Source of the DNA: Cryptomeria japonica
Lineage: Eukaryota > Streptophyta > Pinopsida > Cupressales > Cupressaceae
Length of the DNA: 64,000 nucleotides
Assembly (NCBI RefSeq): GCF_030272615.1
Contig: NC_081405.1
Location: 569,529,095-569,593,094, forward strand
Direction: 5' to 3'
Below are positions 10,870 through 22,614 of the stretch, in pieces (within the stretch, counting starts at the first letter, position 1; every line of letters starts with the position of its first letter). The notes beneath the pieces were generated by a model. It saw only the letters and a list, made by a program, of their open reading frames with translations, did not search any database and had not been told where the DNA came from. A program made the translations under genes and the position numbers.

Positions 10870-12769
10870 AGATCTAGGAGAGATGTGATAGTAGCCATAG
10901 CGTCAGTAGCTCGATTCTGATCTCTTGGTATCTGCTCAAAGGTGATAGTAGTAAATGATGCCTTTAATTTGTCCACCATTTTCTTGTATGGCATGAGCTT
11001 GTCATCCTTGGTCTAATATTCATCTGTTGCTTGTCGAATGAATAGTTGGGAGTTGCCATATACTTGTAGCTCTTATAATTTCCATTGTACGGCTAGCCCG
11101 AGTCTTGTGATCAAGGCCTCATACTCTGCTGTGTTGTTGGTGCATGAAAATGTGAGTCTGTAAGACTTCGAGATGCTATCACCTTGAGGTGTGATAAACA
11201 GAATGCCTGCCCCCGAGCCATGCCTAGTATACAAACCATCAAAGTATAGTTTCCACAGTTGTGCTGTTGTGATCATTAATATCTCTTCATCTGGAAAATT
11301 GGAAATGAGAGGATGATCACCTATGAGTGGTGCATCAGCCAACTGATCTGAAATAACTTGACCTTTGATAGCTTTACGGTCCGCATACTCAATGTCAAAT
11401 TCACTGAGAATCATCACGCATTTGGCCAAGCGGCCTGTCAATGCTTCTTTAATGAGCAAGTATTTGAGTGGATCAATCTTCGCAATGAGTTGTACTTTGT
11501 GTGTCAACAGATAGTCCCTCAGTTTAGTGGCTGCCAAGATTACTGCTAGGCAAGCTCGCTCAATAGGGGTGTAATTGAGTTCATAGCCAACCAGTGTGCG
11601 AGAAATGTAGTAAACAGCACACTCTTTCCCTTCTGCATTGTGTTGTGCCAATAGTGCACTCAATGTTGTACTTGTTGCTAAGATATATAGTAATAGAGGT
11701 CTACTTGGATCTGGTGGGATCAGCAATGGTGTATTCATGAGATAGTCTTTAAGCATCTGGAATGCTTGCTAGCATCTAGCATCCCATTGAAAGCGGATGT
11801 TTTTGTGTAGCAGATGTGTAAAGGGGTGACACTTATCTGCCAGCTGTGCAATGAATCTTTGGATGGATTGTAGCCGTCCTTGTAATGTCCTTAGCTGACT
11901 GATGTTCTTTGGAGGTGGCATGTCCATGATTGCTTTGACCTTTGCTAGGTCGACCTCAATACCTTTGCTAGAGACAATGTATCCTAGAAGCTTCCCAGAG
12001 GTTACTCCAAAGACACGTTTCTTTGGGTTGAGTCAAACATGATATTGTTCCAGTCTATCAAAGATTTTATCTAATATGTTGAGATGCCCTTCTCTGGTGA
12101 GTGATTTTGCCAGTAAGTCATCAACATAATCTTCCATCATAGTATGCATCATGTCATGGAAGATGGTGGTCATTGCTCATTGATAGGTCGCTCCTGCATT
12201 CTTTAGACAGAAAGGCATTACATTCCAGCAGTATGTGCACCATGGACATGTGAAGGCTATCTTATGTTGATCCTCTGGTGCAATCTTTATCTGATTGTAT
12301 CCTAAAAAGCCATCCATGAGTGAAAGCATGGCATGTCCTACTGTTAGGTCCACTATGATGTTGATGTTTGGTAGGGGGAAGTCATCCTTAGGACATGCCT
12401 TATTTAGATCTCTGAAGTCAGTGCAAATACGAATGCCCCATTTGGTTTGCCGATAGGCACAATATTGGATATCCAATCAGCATAATCAATGAGTCTAATG
12501 AAACCAACATCTAGGAGTTTCTTGAGTTCTACTTTGACTAGTACTGCGATCTGAGGATGCATCTTGCGAAGCTTCTTCTTGACAGGCTTGGCTCCTTCTG
12601 CTACTATGAGGTGATGCATGACTAAATCCAGATCAAGACAAGGCATGTCTGCATATGACCATGCAAAGTTGATCTGACGCTTCTGGAAGAACTCTACAAA
12701 TTTAGGTTGTTCCTCTGGAGTTAGAAGAGATGCCAGGTGTATGTGGTGAGGATTTTCAGTAGTCCCCAC
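10870..12769 (-). pseudogene. Gypsy reverse transcriptase, RNase H and second (archaeal-type) RNase H (decayed)
   Basis: Minus strand. RT opens around HIHLASLLTPEEQPKF (12769 down) and continues with GKPNGAFVF and, after a frameshift near 12430, CTDFRDLNKACPKDDFPLP, MDGFLGYNQIKIAPED and the catalytic box EDYVDDLLAKS (about 12140). The first RNase H follows (VYYISRTLVGYELNYTPIE; 11756-11400). A second RNase H begins LWKLYFDGLYTRHGSGAGI and has NNTAEYEALITRLGLA (about 11260-11080). The dual RNase H is a Tat-lineage trait. Stops are TGA for Arg after ATYQ and YHV, and TAG for Gln in DARC*QAF and DEY*TKDD, all explicable by C-to-T change. Confidence 0.9.
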
Positions 12770-13470
12770 GTTGTATTCTTTTGTTTCCTTGATAAAAATC
12801 GTTGATCATTCCCGTTGTGTGCTACAGGGAAGGATGTCAAACCTTTCATCCTCGAGCGCCTCAGAGAGGTTTTCACCATTGGATACGCTCTTTCTTTTTA
12901 CTTTTTTTGAATCAAACAATGCCACGGTGTGGTTTCACTAGAAGATCCATGTTTTATTGTTATATTTTTGCAGCTGAAAGGTTTGGCATCCACCCCAAAG
13001 TATGTTGCACTATTAAGTTCTATGGCGAATCCTGCTTTGTGATCCCCGCTTGGTACGTTATCTCATAGTTCCAAAAAGTCAATGATTGCCTCATCGTTTT
13101 GGAAAAGGTCAAGACATGGGGGATTTGGTTGGTTCCATTCGATGAGTTCAGGATGGATAATGGGCATTACTTCATTGATTAGGTTAAGTTTGTTAGATGT
13201 GTCAGTGAGGGTTAAGACGTTATGGTGAAGGTCATTGATGGTACTCTCCCTGTCAGAATCAAGTGTAGGATGTGACGTAGGGTCTGTGGAAGAAGTTTCT
13301 AGCTGAGGAACCCAAGAGGTTTTTATATGTGCTTCTCCATAAATAGGGATATCTTTACGAGGGGGAGGTAGTGATGTGTCTTCCTCATCTGAAGCATTAA
13401 GCTGGATGGAATCAAATTCCCATTCATGTGAGTTGGTCTCTGAATCACTTTCAAGTATCCGATTACTATA
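12770..13470 (-). other. Gypsy linker between G-patch region and RT
   Basis: Continues the internal coding strand but stops and shifts obscure the frame. No domain was recognised. Acidic, Ser-rich readings around 13300-13450 would suit a spacer in the polyprotein. Confidence 0.5.
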
Positions 13471-14610
13471 TCATACTGGGATGTCCTTTGAGTTAAACAC
13501 TATAGGTGTGATCGGTTGATGTACCTTCATAGATAAAATGATCGGTGCTGCAGAAATAATTATGGGGATCAATGAATCCCATACGGGGAGTATTGGTAGT
13601 GTTGACTCTGCTGCTTCTGCTAGAACCGCTGGTATCGTAGATACTGCTATGGGTTCTGATATAGTCGCTATTGCTAATGGTACTATTGATGTTATTACTG
13701 TTGCTGATGGGATCACTGGTTTGATTGGTGGGATGATTGGCACTGTAGATGGTTGCGTTGGGATTTTGAGCCTCAGTGGGGGAGTTGCGATGGTGTTTGA
13801 TGCTTCTTTTATAATAAAAGGTGTCCTCTTTGCAATAGGCTGATATAGTGGTTTGCTGGGTTTTCCTTTGAATCTGAGCTTAGGAAAGATCTCCTTTTCA
13901 AAGCCTAGGCCTGTATTATCCCTGGTCTTTAATCCCGGTAGAAGTGGTTCATGTCTTCCTTGTTTGCAAGGTCCCAAAGCACTTTGACCATCATAACCCA
14001 TTCTTCGTATAATGAGGAGGCCTTTTCCATACTGATCCATGGGAAGTGTAGCTTGCGGCATATCAGTGGTGATGGGATCTTTATAGATCCATTCCGCTAA
14101 ATCCTCATCTTTGGTTTCTTCTTCTTGACGATTCCCAAGGATGAAAGGCGTCAAAGCACATGCTGGCATGATCAGTGGTTGCTGAAGTAACTGCTGCGGT
14201 TTACCATGTGTTCTAGGAGAAGTGGGGATTTGTCCCACACAAAAGAGTTGACTCAAATTGTATTCCCTAGGACCTTCCTCTGCTACTTTCATCTTAATCT
14301 TTTCTTGCCTGGGTATAGTGGTGTTTGAATTGGCAAGAGAGACTGGACTTATATATGATGTGGAGGAGATGGCTTCTCTATTGTTAGGAACGATAATATC
14401 TGGTTGATGACTAATATTATGACAATATGAAAAGGGATTTGCATCACCCAAGATTGTGATCTCTACACCATTATGTGGGAACTTGATACATTGATGGTAG
14501 GTAGATGGAACAACTTGCATGGCATGTATCCAAGGTCTCCCTAACAATAGATTGTATGGCAAAGGAAGGTCCAAAACTTGACAGATGATGTGCTTCATCA
14601 CTGGGCCCAC
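13471..14610 (-). pseudogene. Gypsy protease-distal region with G-patch domain
   Basis: An open minus-strand stretch of 379 codons. The start has VLDLPLPYNLLLGRPWIHAM and STYHQCIKFPHNGVEITI, the usual block after the protease of Tat elements. Around residues 195-245 a G-patch is visible: GKGLLIIRRMGYDGQSALG, then KTRDNTGLGFEKE, Gly-rich at conserved spacing. G-patches bind RNA or partner helicases in host proteins; in these elements the role is not established. The rest is a Pro/Ile/Thr-rich spacer (VPIIPPIKPVIP). Frame breaks at both ends separate it from protease and RT, which in an intact element would be one polyprotein. Confidence 0.8.
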
Positions 14611-15045
14611 TCAGATTGGTAGTACCACTTCTCCTTTGGATGAACGCTCTGCATCATCATAGGCTTTGATTGTGATCTTCTTGCGAGGATCCACTGATTC
14701 TATTACATATCCCAAAGCTATGACCAACTATAGTGTACTATTCAAGCCGGCCCCGTTATCGATCAAGACTCGCTTGATCCTATACTGGTTGATAAATCCT
14801 TCAATATGTAGCGAAGCATTTTGAGGTTGCTGGAAGGAAGAGTTATCACTTTCAGAAAAAGTGAGACAAGGTGATGACTTTAGACTTCCAACCATGGCTT
14901 GGAACTGATTTGTATTCAAGTTAGTAGGGACTGACGCCTCTTGGAGAGCTTGATCCAAGATTGTTTTATGAGATGAAGATAGGCGCAATAGCTCTAAAAT
15001 GGATATCAGCGCAGGTGTTTTGTCTAATTGTTCCACAAGATTGTA
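14611..15045 (-). pseudogene. Gypsy aspartic protease (decayed)
   Basis: Minus strand, read in the frame that continues gag after an in-frame TAG at 15046. It has VEQLDKTPALISILELLRLS, then the catalytic motif as VLIDNGAGLN. D-N-G replaces the common D-T/S-G but is frequent in Tat elements. The reading stops at 14728 and passes through a weak segment (DPRKKITIKAYDDAERSS) into the next block, with a TGA for Arg before VGPV. The protease would cut Gag-Pol into mature parts. Confidence 0.75.
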
Positions 15046-16816
15046 CTACTTTGGTATGGATGTGGTGTCTTGTGGAGTTGCTTTTATGGTAATCTTGTTG
15101 CGACGTGTAACAACATTGCAAGTGGATCTAGGATTTTTGATGGTTATAGTTGCAATTTGTTCACTGGCATCGTACAGGTGATTTACAATATAATTATATG
15201 CGGCTTGCGTATAATAAGTGGTATCAGTTCTTCTCCTGGAAGTGGAAGGACCCCTTTGATTTGGTGATGGAAGTGGATTTTTGAACATCAGATGATCATT
15301 GTTTGTTGCTTTTGGGTCATGCCCTTCGATTTTGATTTCACCTCGGTCAATAAGATCCTGAATAAGATCTTTTAATCTGTGAAAATTTCTTGTCTTGTGT
15401 CCTCTCCCTTGATGGAAATCACAATGTTCAGTATCTCTCCACCATGCAGGTTTGACTTGAGGTTCATAGTTTGATGTTTTGGGTAGGGTTACCAGGTTTT
15501 GAGAAACTAGTTGTCGTAACACTGTTTCGATAGGTTCCCCTAAGGGAGTGTACATTCACTTTGGTTTTAGTTGAAGAGGTTTGGGTTCATCATGAGATGT
15601 GATGCGGCCTTGACTTGGAGGAGCACCTATGTTAGTCTGAGGTGGGGGATTGTGTCCTACAAATCGAACTACAAGTTGTGCACTTTTGATAGTTCCTGCA
15701 TCCACAACCCCGTCGTTGATGACATTTTTGTTTTTGTTCGAGAAGCTTGGTTTGTCACTATTGAAGCGTGGGTGAGGACCCTCCTTTGGTTCATTATAGA
15801 TTTTGATAAGTCCTTTCTTGATGAGAGCTCACTCACATTTTAATCCTTTGGTGATCATGTCATTGAAAGAGTCCGTGTCTTTGACATCCAGGTGAAATTC
15901 CATTTCTTCGTTTAAGTTGGAAATAAATAATTCCACTAGTTCTTGTTCAGGTAACTGAAGAGAACGTCTGCTAGACATTTGACGCCATCATTGTAGGAAT
16001 ACTAAGAATAATTCACCTGGTTTTTGTTTAGTGTTACATAGATTAGCCATGGTGATATCACGTTCAATGTTATGAGAGTAATGTGCCAAGAACTTCTGAA
16101 CTAGCTCTTCAAAGGTCCTAATGCCACCCGGTAGTCAGGAAAACCATGATGTGGTTGTTCCTCCCAAGCTTTGGGGAAAAAGTCACATTAGATATGTGTC
16201 CTCGTATGCCACTTTGAGGCAAGCTGAATGGAATTGTTTGACATGATCACGAGGATCTCCTTTTCCTCTATACTTTTTGAATTTGGATGTTTCGAATCCC
16301 CATGGAAAAGGTGGCATATAAAGATTCCTATCAAAGGGATAGGGACAAATGTCATTGAGTGAAAATTGATTAGTCTTCACACCACTATGAAGTTGTTGGG
16401 TGAGATTTTCAACTTGTTGCCGCAACATCTCTATTTCATTTGGAGGAGGAGGTGGTGGGTTACCTCGAGGAATGTTATATATGATGGGATCTCTACCTCT
16501 TTCTTCTTCACGGTGACTTTGTCATTCCGATTCTTGTCTTAGTTGTGCAAGATCAAAGTCAGAGAGGAGTTTGGCTCCTTCTTGAGCAAGCTTTAAAAAG
16601 TGAGCATCCGTATTGCTCCTAAGTATTTCATCAAAAAGTCTGTTAAAGAGAGGGTTGTGCTAAGCCCTTTCTATTGTTGCAGGAGTTAGGAGTACTTGGG
16701 TTTTCGTCATTCGCATTTCCTCCAAGTGCTTCTTGAAATTCATTGATATTTTCCTCCTCCTCTTCTTCTTCAATTTCTATTTCTCATTGCCTTGACTGTG
16801 ATTGGATATGAGCCAT
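15046..16816 (-). pseudogene. Gypsy gag (decayed)
   Basis: The likely start is the ATG at 16816 (reads MAHIQSQSRQ), followed by an acidic run of Glu. The capsid region has CPYPFDRNLYMPPFPWGFET, KKYRGKGDPRDHVKQFHSA and VAYEDTYLM, then broken frames. The nucleocapsid-like end has a zinc motif, CDFHQGRGHKTRNF, that fits C-x2-H-x4-H-x4-C with the last Cys changed to Phe. RLKDLIQDLIDRGEI follows. Gag would form the particle that packages element RNA. The same family's gag is at 50146-51741 on plus. Confidence 0.85.
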
Positions 16817-19199
16817 TTTGTTTACAATTTTTTATTGAAGTTGGGTGAAAATGTTGATGAGTAGTTGATGAAATGAAAGATTGATGGTTGGTGTGTTGTT
16901 TTGCATGTGGATCTCTAGCACTTAAAGGTAGATGTTACCAAAATTCTTTCTTTGAATTGCTTGTTTGTTTTTGATAAGGTTTGATGTGATAAGGTTTAGA
17001 GAAATCTGAGATGTGTTACAGATTTAACTACCTAGTAATGAGAGGATTCACGCATAAACTAGTTTTAACCTATGTAGATATGTCTCTTAGGATGAGCTTA
17101 TCCCAGATGTAGAAACAATCTAAAAGTGATGTGATCTGTTTGATTCAAGCAATATCCAAAAAGAGAACTTAGGAGAAGAACCTCTTAATGTTTTGATAGT
17201 TGAAAATGAATGAGATGAAGTGATGATGTGTGAATGAGATAATGGATGAAATTTTTTAATTTCAATAAAAACTTTGTGTCACAAATGGAACAAATTCTAC
17301 CTCTTCCCTTTCGGGCGTTGGCGGCATTTCTCGAGCTACGTTGTATGTGATACAAGTGTTTGGGAAGAAGTTGGGATTGATATTGCCTCCTTGGTTTTTG
17401 TGATAACTCAAAGCTCTATATTGCATAAAAGCTCTATGGTTCAATGATTCTGGATCAAATTCGTTTGATTTGGTTTGAAGGTAGAGATGCATGTGATGCA
17501 TAAAAGCTCTATGAGAGACAAAGATTTGTCTATTTAGATAGAAGAATTTTTGCTTTTTGATCAAAGCCTTTGAGCTCAATGGTCTTCTTTTCAAGTTGAT
17601 GTTTTGATGAAGATTCTTCTTTCTCAAGATGTGAAGAATGGTCATAAAGTTTGATACTTTTCTTTGTTTTTGATCTTTTTGGTTGTTTTTGAAAAATGTT
17701 TGGTTGGATGAATACTTGTTTTGATTTTTGGATTTTATGATGTTTCTTTGACAAGAAAATAAAGCAAGCACACAAACACAAGAATGTTGCCTCAAAAGGC
17801 ACAAATGAGTATGGGTCTAGATCAACCCAATCCATGGACTCTTTATGACCATTTAAGTGTATTTTAGGTGTTTTTCCTTCCAAAGCCTGAAGTCGGCTCA
17901 ATTTGTACTTGGTCTTGACTCAAAAATGAAAATACTTCAAACACTTTTTATCCCTAAGGTCAAATGGCCAGCTGTGATAAATTCAGCCCACATCTTGATA
18001 TTTCTTCGGCTTTGGTACTACATACCTTATGAATCCCGCCATGGCAGGTAAGGATGTGATATACTAAGTCTTGGGCGAGCATAACAAATAGATGATACCT
18101 ATGATGGGGGAGTCACCACTTTCATCAAGCCACAAGTGACTTTTCAAAAAGCTACGTTTCTACTCAAGGAAATATGTATGGTGAGTATCTTGGGAGAAAA
18201 ACCATCTATGCTCTTGCATTGCATTGTATCTCAAATATTCTCAATCAATAGAATGGGTGGGCTTCTACTTAAAGGTGTTTAGTAATTTTTGATGTTTTTG
18301 GACATAAGTTCATTCTGCAGTGACTCACTTGAGAGCCTTGTAACTTGTGGTGTGGCCCATTTGTCCTTTTGGCAAGTTACACTATAGGAACAACTATACC
18401 CAAGGCTACAACTTTCACTCTCAATTGATTTCTATAGCGGCTCGAAGGATTTAACAGGCGAGGTTGTTCCCAAGAGTGATGTGTCTCTTGGTAGGCCTCT
18501 CTTAAAAAGATAAAACTTGAGTGTTACTAACACTTTTCTCTTGCACCCAGGACCACAAAAGCCAAGGGAGAGGATAGTGTGTGTTAGAAGTAGGACCACT
18601 CGACAAACTCTTTTGCACAAGTGTGCGAAACACGAAATGCACTTGTTCTTTTTAACTTGTCATCGCAATGTGTTTTAACTATTTGGAGATGTTGATCCAA
18701 CAATCATGGTGTTCTTTTCTTTAACTTCAAATGCAAAGGTTTGAGTAAACTAGAACTTTTAAAATCCTAGTCAACTTAATTTGAAGCACGTATGCATGAA
18801 GGAAAATCGCTTTGCAAAAATTTGAAACAAGTTGATTGTGAATTTTATTTGCACCAAAATGGAAGTGTGGATTGTGAATTCTTAGTTTGATGCAAGAAAG
18901 AAATTTGTCTTGTCTTGTTTTAAGCACCAAATAATGTGAACCTAACTTGCAAGAAAACAAATTTGTTTTACTCAATTTTAAAGCACTAAAAACAAATGAT
19001 CCTAACTTGCAAGGAAATGGAAGATTGTTTTTGTCCAATTTTAAAACACCAAAAACAATTTTTTTTGAATTTTAAGTTAGTTAGCTTTAGACTTGCAAAA
19101 AAAGCGAACAGTTAGTAAAAACTGAACCTATGGTGGGCTTCTAAAAGCCTAAGAAATTTTACTTTTTCGGTTACAGGGTCTTTTTACAACGTTCTGTTA
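16817..19199 (-). other. Gypsy leader between 5' LTR side and gag
   Basis: A 2.4-kb leader upstream of gag with several short open stretches (for example 17262-17804 and 18727-19038 on minus). None resembles a known domain, and Phe/Lys/Asn-rich low-complexity readings dominate. Long leaders are common in Tat elements. Confidence 0.5.
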
Positions 19200-19455
19200 C
19201 AATAGCACTACTTTGTGTTTAAACAAAAGCACTATTTAACACAAATGCAGTAATATAAAGACAATAGCGCTAAAAGAAAAATTTGACAGCAAATGCAAAA
19301 GCGCCAGAACAATTTCAAAAGTGCTAAAACAAGTTCAAAAGCACTAAAACAATGTCAATAGCACCAAACTTGGTACAATAGCGCTATTGTAAGAACAATA
19401 GTGCTAGAATAACAAGTTGCAATGGCACTACAATGTGATCAAAAGCACTAAAGCG
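19200..19455 (-). repeat. AGYGCT array, right copy, ~20-bp period, inverted relative to left copy
   Basis: CAATAGCGCT-type units on plus, the reverse complement of the left array. Cores lie near 19204, 19228, 19266, 19300, 19320, 19340, 19360, 19380, 19400, 19424 and 19444, mostly 20 bp apart, with decayed units in the gaps near 19246 and 19285. Confidence 0.85.
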
Positions 19456-19525
19456 CGACCTGTGTGTCAATTTCAACATTCAAACATGTTAATTGGTTTT
19501 ATTAAAAAAAAATTGGGTGCTTGGA

Positions 19526-19543
19526 TTCATGTCGGGTTCACCA
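19526..19543 (-). other. Candidate gypsy primer-binding site
   Basis: Three bases inside the right LTR, minus reads TGGTGAACCCGACATGAA. It starts TGG, as expected for pairing with a tRNA CCA end. I could not match it to a specific tRNA from memory. Confidence 0.5.
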
Positions 19544-19545
19544 AA

Positions 19546-20975
19546 TGATGCTCTGCAAAAAGACCCAAAGGTTAGACTGAAACCTGTGATCATATAACAC
19601 ACAAGAACACACAAAGAATAGTTAGTGTTATTCAACCAAGAACTAATCTAAGCAGGCATATCAAAAGAGATACTAAGATCATGCTAACATATTTAACAAA
19701 TGACACAAATGTAAGAAGGCATCTCCAAATGCCTCTTAACATGCTCTTAGCTCCTTCTCATTTGTTCCTCTCCTCTCCAAGTTCCAAATTAGTGTAGCTC
19801 TCAGCAGCTTTTTGCACTATGGATGCTTATGGAGGTTCAAGATTGTAGATGATCTCAAGCTTATGCTATGCAAGTGTAAAACAAACTAATAAAACATATT
19901 ATGAAAAAAAACTAAGATTTATTTTAGTCAAAAATGACATTATATGAGTTATTTATGCTAAATGCTCTCTAAAATTCACTATAGGTTAAATGTATACAAG
20001 TTTTCAGGATCTGGATTATGAAGAAATGGGTTCTATTTATAGGAAAAATGGAGCAATGGATGGTTGAGATTGAGCAATCTCAACAAGGGTCAGGATTGAA
20101 TGATTTGAGATCCATGTGAAGGCTTTCAACCCAATCCCTGGTTGACAAGTGTCAATGTGAGATAGGTTGAGAGGAGAGGGAATAAGCATTAAATGCTTGA
20201 CATGACTAGAAGATTAACTTAGAAGTTAAGGTCAAGGTTAGTTGAATGGATAAATTCTTTATTCAAAGAATAAAGCTTTTATTGAATGCATAAACTCTTG
20301 TGCAAAGGCAAAAGGGATAACCATGGTCAAAGTAATAAATGATTGAGGAGACACATGAGTGCAAGTTGAAATAACCATAAATGGTTATGTAAAGCCATTA
20401 ATGGTCATGTAAGGGCCATTAGTGGTTTAGGAAGACTTTGGAGGTTAAATTGTTGAACACACAAAGCATTAAATGCTTTTCAAAGACTTTGAAGTCTTTG
20501 AGAAGTGACTCTAAGTTGTTTAGGGATGTGACAATAATTAGGGGATGGATTAGGCTAATTAGGAAGGGTAGAAGAATCTAGAAGGAGGTTTAGGAATGCA
20601 AGTGGATTTGGTGGGTGAAGGAAAATAGGATTTTTATTTAAAATAAATTAATTTATTTCAATAAATGTGTGCAAGTTGCATTTGTAGGAAAATGCAAGTG
20701 GGGGGGATAAATGATTTAAATAAATGTTTGATTTAATTTATATGATTTAAATAAAAGGGGATTAAATGAAATAAATATGATTTATTCATTTAATTGATTT
20801 GAATTTGGTTTAATGAATTAATTAAAATAAATTGAATAATTTATTTAATTAATAGGAGAATGTTTGAAGATGAATTAATTAAATATTAATTTAATTAACT
20901 AATGGCTAGTGGATTTCTAATCAAATAAATAGCAAATATTCATTTAATTAAACTGGACAGATTTATGTGACTACA
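19546..20975 (-). repeat. Gypsy right LTR (5' LTR in element orientation)
   Basis: Matches 2155-3585 end to end, starting TGATGCTCTGC and ending GACTACA. It would carry the element promoter and transcription start on minus. Confidence 0.95.
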
Positions 20976-20980
20976 GTTTC
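20976..20980. repeat. Right target-site duplication of gypsy element
   Basis: GTTTC follows the right LTR and pairs with GTTTA at 2150-2154. Confidence 0.75.
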
Positions 20981-21149
20981 TATTAAGTATAATTTTTTGA
21001 AAGGAAATGTTGAAGGAAATCAAGTGAGATTGGTTTATGTGAATACTAAAGAGAAAATTGCAGATATCTTTAAAAAGTCTTTGCCTAAGGAAACATTTCA
21101 ATATCTCAAAGAGAAGCTTGGTGTAATTTCCCCACCGAGAAAGACTTGA
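20976..21149 (+). pseudogene. Copia A RNase H, 3' part
   Basis: Resumes the RNase H end of Copia A after the insertion: VSIKYNFLKGNVEGNQV, then YVNTKEKIADIFKKSLP and a stop at 21147. The ADIFKKSLP segment is the usual copia polyprotein end (ADxxTKxLP type). This portion is open, so the element may have had few mutations here when the gypsy landed. Confidence 0.85.
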
Positions 21150-21489
21150 ATGATGAAGATTGACATCAAACCAACAGGGACTAACAAAAAAATATTTTTC
21201 TTGGTATTGATGAAGGAAAGCTACTGCTCAGGGGGAGTAGCCAACTGTATATTATGTTCTGATTTTTTATTCTTAACTGCTTTGGCATTTGATGTCAAAG
21301 GGGCAAAGATATCCATTGAAAAAAATTATACTTTGGGGAGAAATGTATTTGGTTTTGGTTATATGGTTTATTTTTTAGCATAGAAGTTTGTATTGATCTA
21401 TTTTGGGAGATTGTTGGTTTTTGGCATTCTGTTTGTGGCACTTAGATGTTTTTCCATCTAGTATTGCCATCAATGCCAAAGGGGGAGAT
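21150..21489 (+). other. Copia A 3' untranslated stretch and polypurine tract
   Basis: Contains two GGGGGAGTAG/GGGGAG-type runs and ends AAAGGGGGAGA directly before the LTR (about 21478-21488), the polypurine tract. A diverged copy of this stretch is at about 54130-54471. Confidence 0.7.
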
Positions 21490-22614
21490 TGTTGGTATTA
21501 TGGATGACTTCGTCATGTGTTGCATTGTTTTTGTCATTGATGTCAACACTTATCTTCTTGGAGGTCTACATTGTTAATTTGGCACTCTAGTTATATTGGT
21601 TTATTTTTGAACCGACACATTGTGGTTGCAACATGGATATTGGCTTATGCACAATCACCGGTATATGCTTCATTGACAAGTTATATGGTTCACCGACAGT
21701 AATGATGACTTGTTATCATCTGGAGATCATTTGGTTATGTCGAAGACATGGATTGGATGTTTGGATTCGGTTTTTTTCTTATTGGACTAATCGGGTTCAC
21801 ATATTTACCTTTACCGGTAGATAAGTCTAGGTTATGGATCGGTACAAGATATCATGTTCTAGATCAACACGACATGTTTTCGAACTGGTTTATTGATTGA
21901 TTATTGTGTAAATGTATTGAGGCCGACATATTGTATCACATCAAGACTTATTTGAAATTAATTTAAAATGTAATATCTTTAGTGAGCCGACCTTATGATA
22001 AGGTCTTAGGTTTTGTATAAATAATTGTAAGATCTTATTGAAGATCATATTATGAGTGTGTGTGAATATTGAAGATCATTTTAGAGCAAAAAATAAGCAA
22101 ATCCTTGTGTGAATCACACATATATTATCTAAAGGTTGAAGGAAAGTTTATGAAGGAGTTTGACACTCATGGTTAAAGCATAAACCGATATTGAATCTAG
22201 CATTACAGATGCTATATTAAAGCAGTACATTATTATTGGATTTAACCATCCAATTGTAGTCAGTTTGACTCCTATTTTGTGATTGAGTAGTGAGCTCTAG
22301 ACGGTTGGCCTATTTGCATATGCAGACCCCATTATTGTATTCACTTACTATTTGCAGTAGTGTCCTCTGATTGTGGGTAAGGTTTCCAATTGTGTTTTTT
22401 CCCCTTACAAGGTTTCCACATCAAAATCTCTGTGTCATGTGTTGTGGATGTTGTTTCTCTTTTTGTTTCATGCATTAAGTTATACTGGTATTAATATAAC
22501 TATTAATTTGTTTTACCAGCACTGAGTTTTAAGCTTGAATAATTTGTTTTGGGTTGTAATTTATTAGCAACTGATTCACCACCCCCTCTCAGTTGTCCTT
22601 CTCGGTTCCTAACA
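21490..22614 (+). repeat. Copia A 3' LTR
   Basis: Starts TGTTGGTATT after the polypurine tract and ends GGTTCCTAACA. Length is 1125 bp. It holds CCGACA/CCGGTA motifs and a GTAAGGTTTCC...CCCCTTACAAGG segment near its end that recurs in the LTR at 54472-55534. Confidence 0.85.

Larger units (their letters stand above)
2155..20975 (-). mobile_element. Nested Ty3/gypsy element, Tat-type, 18.8 kb, with antisense extra gene
   Basis: Two direct 1.43-kb LTRs bound the element, with a purine tract beside the left LTR and a primer-site candidate beside the right, so the element is oriented on the minus strand. Coding order on minus is gag (16816 down), protease, G-patch, RT, RNase H, second RNase H and integrase (ending 9460). 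A second RNase H next to the first and a G-patch after the protease are features of the Tat/Ogre branch (established knowledge). The region between integrase and the 3' LTR is 5.9 kb and holds a plus-strand plant mobile domain gene. In the first ~115 bases the LTRs differ at six positions by eye, so the insertion is fairly old. All ORFs are broken. Confidence 0.93.
1..22614 (+). mobile_element. Copia A: Ty1/copia LTR retrotransposon, 5' end outside window, split by nested gypsy element
   Basis: The parts belonging to this element are 1-2154 and 20976-22614; everything between is a nested Ty3/gypsy element. Domains run in copia order (integrase, reverse transcriptase, RNase H), followed by a 3' untranslated stretch, a polypurine tract and one LTR. 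The gag, protease and 5' LTR would lie before base 1. The RNase H reading continues across the insertion, from SKNQVFHSKIKH on the left to a VSIKYNFL-type reading on the right, which shows one element was interrupted. The RT and RNase H wording is closest to the SIRE-like copia lineage, a tentative assignment. Many in-frame stops and at least one frameshift make it non-functional. Confidence 0.9.

Noticed and set aside
13538-13843. Gly/Ile-rich plus-strand ORF
   Set aside because: Shadow of the Pro/Ile/Thr-rich spacer of the gypsy polyprotein on the other strand.
17262-17901. 180- and 123-residue minus ORFs in the gypsy leader
   Set aside because: Lys/Asn/Phe-rich low complexity, overlapping in two frames, no domain.
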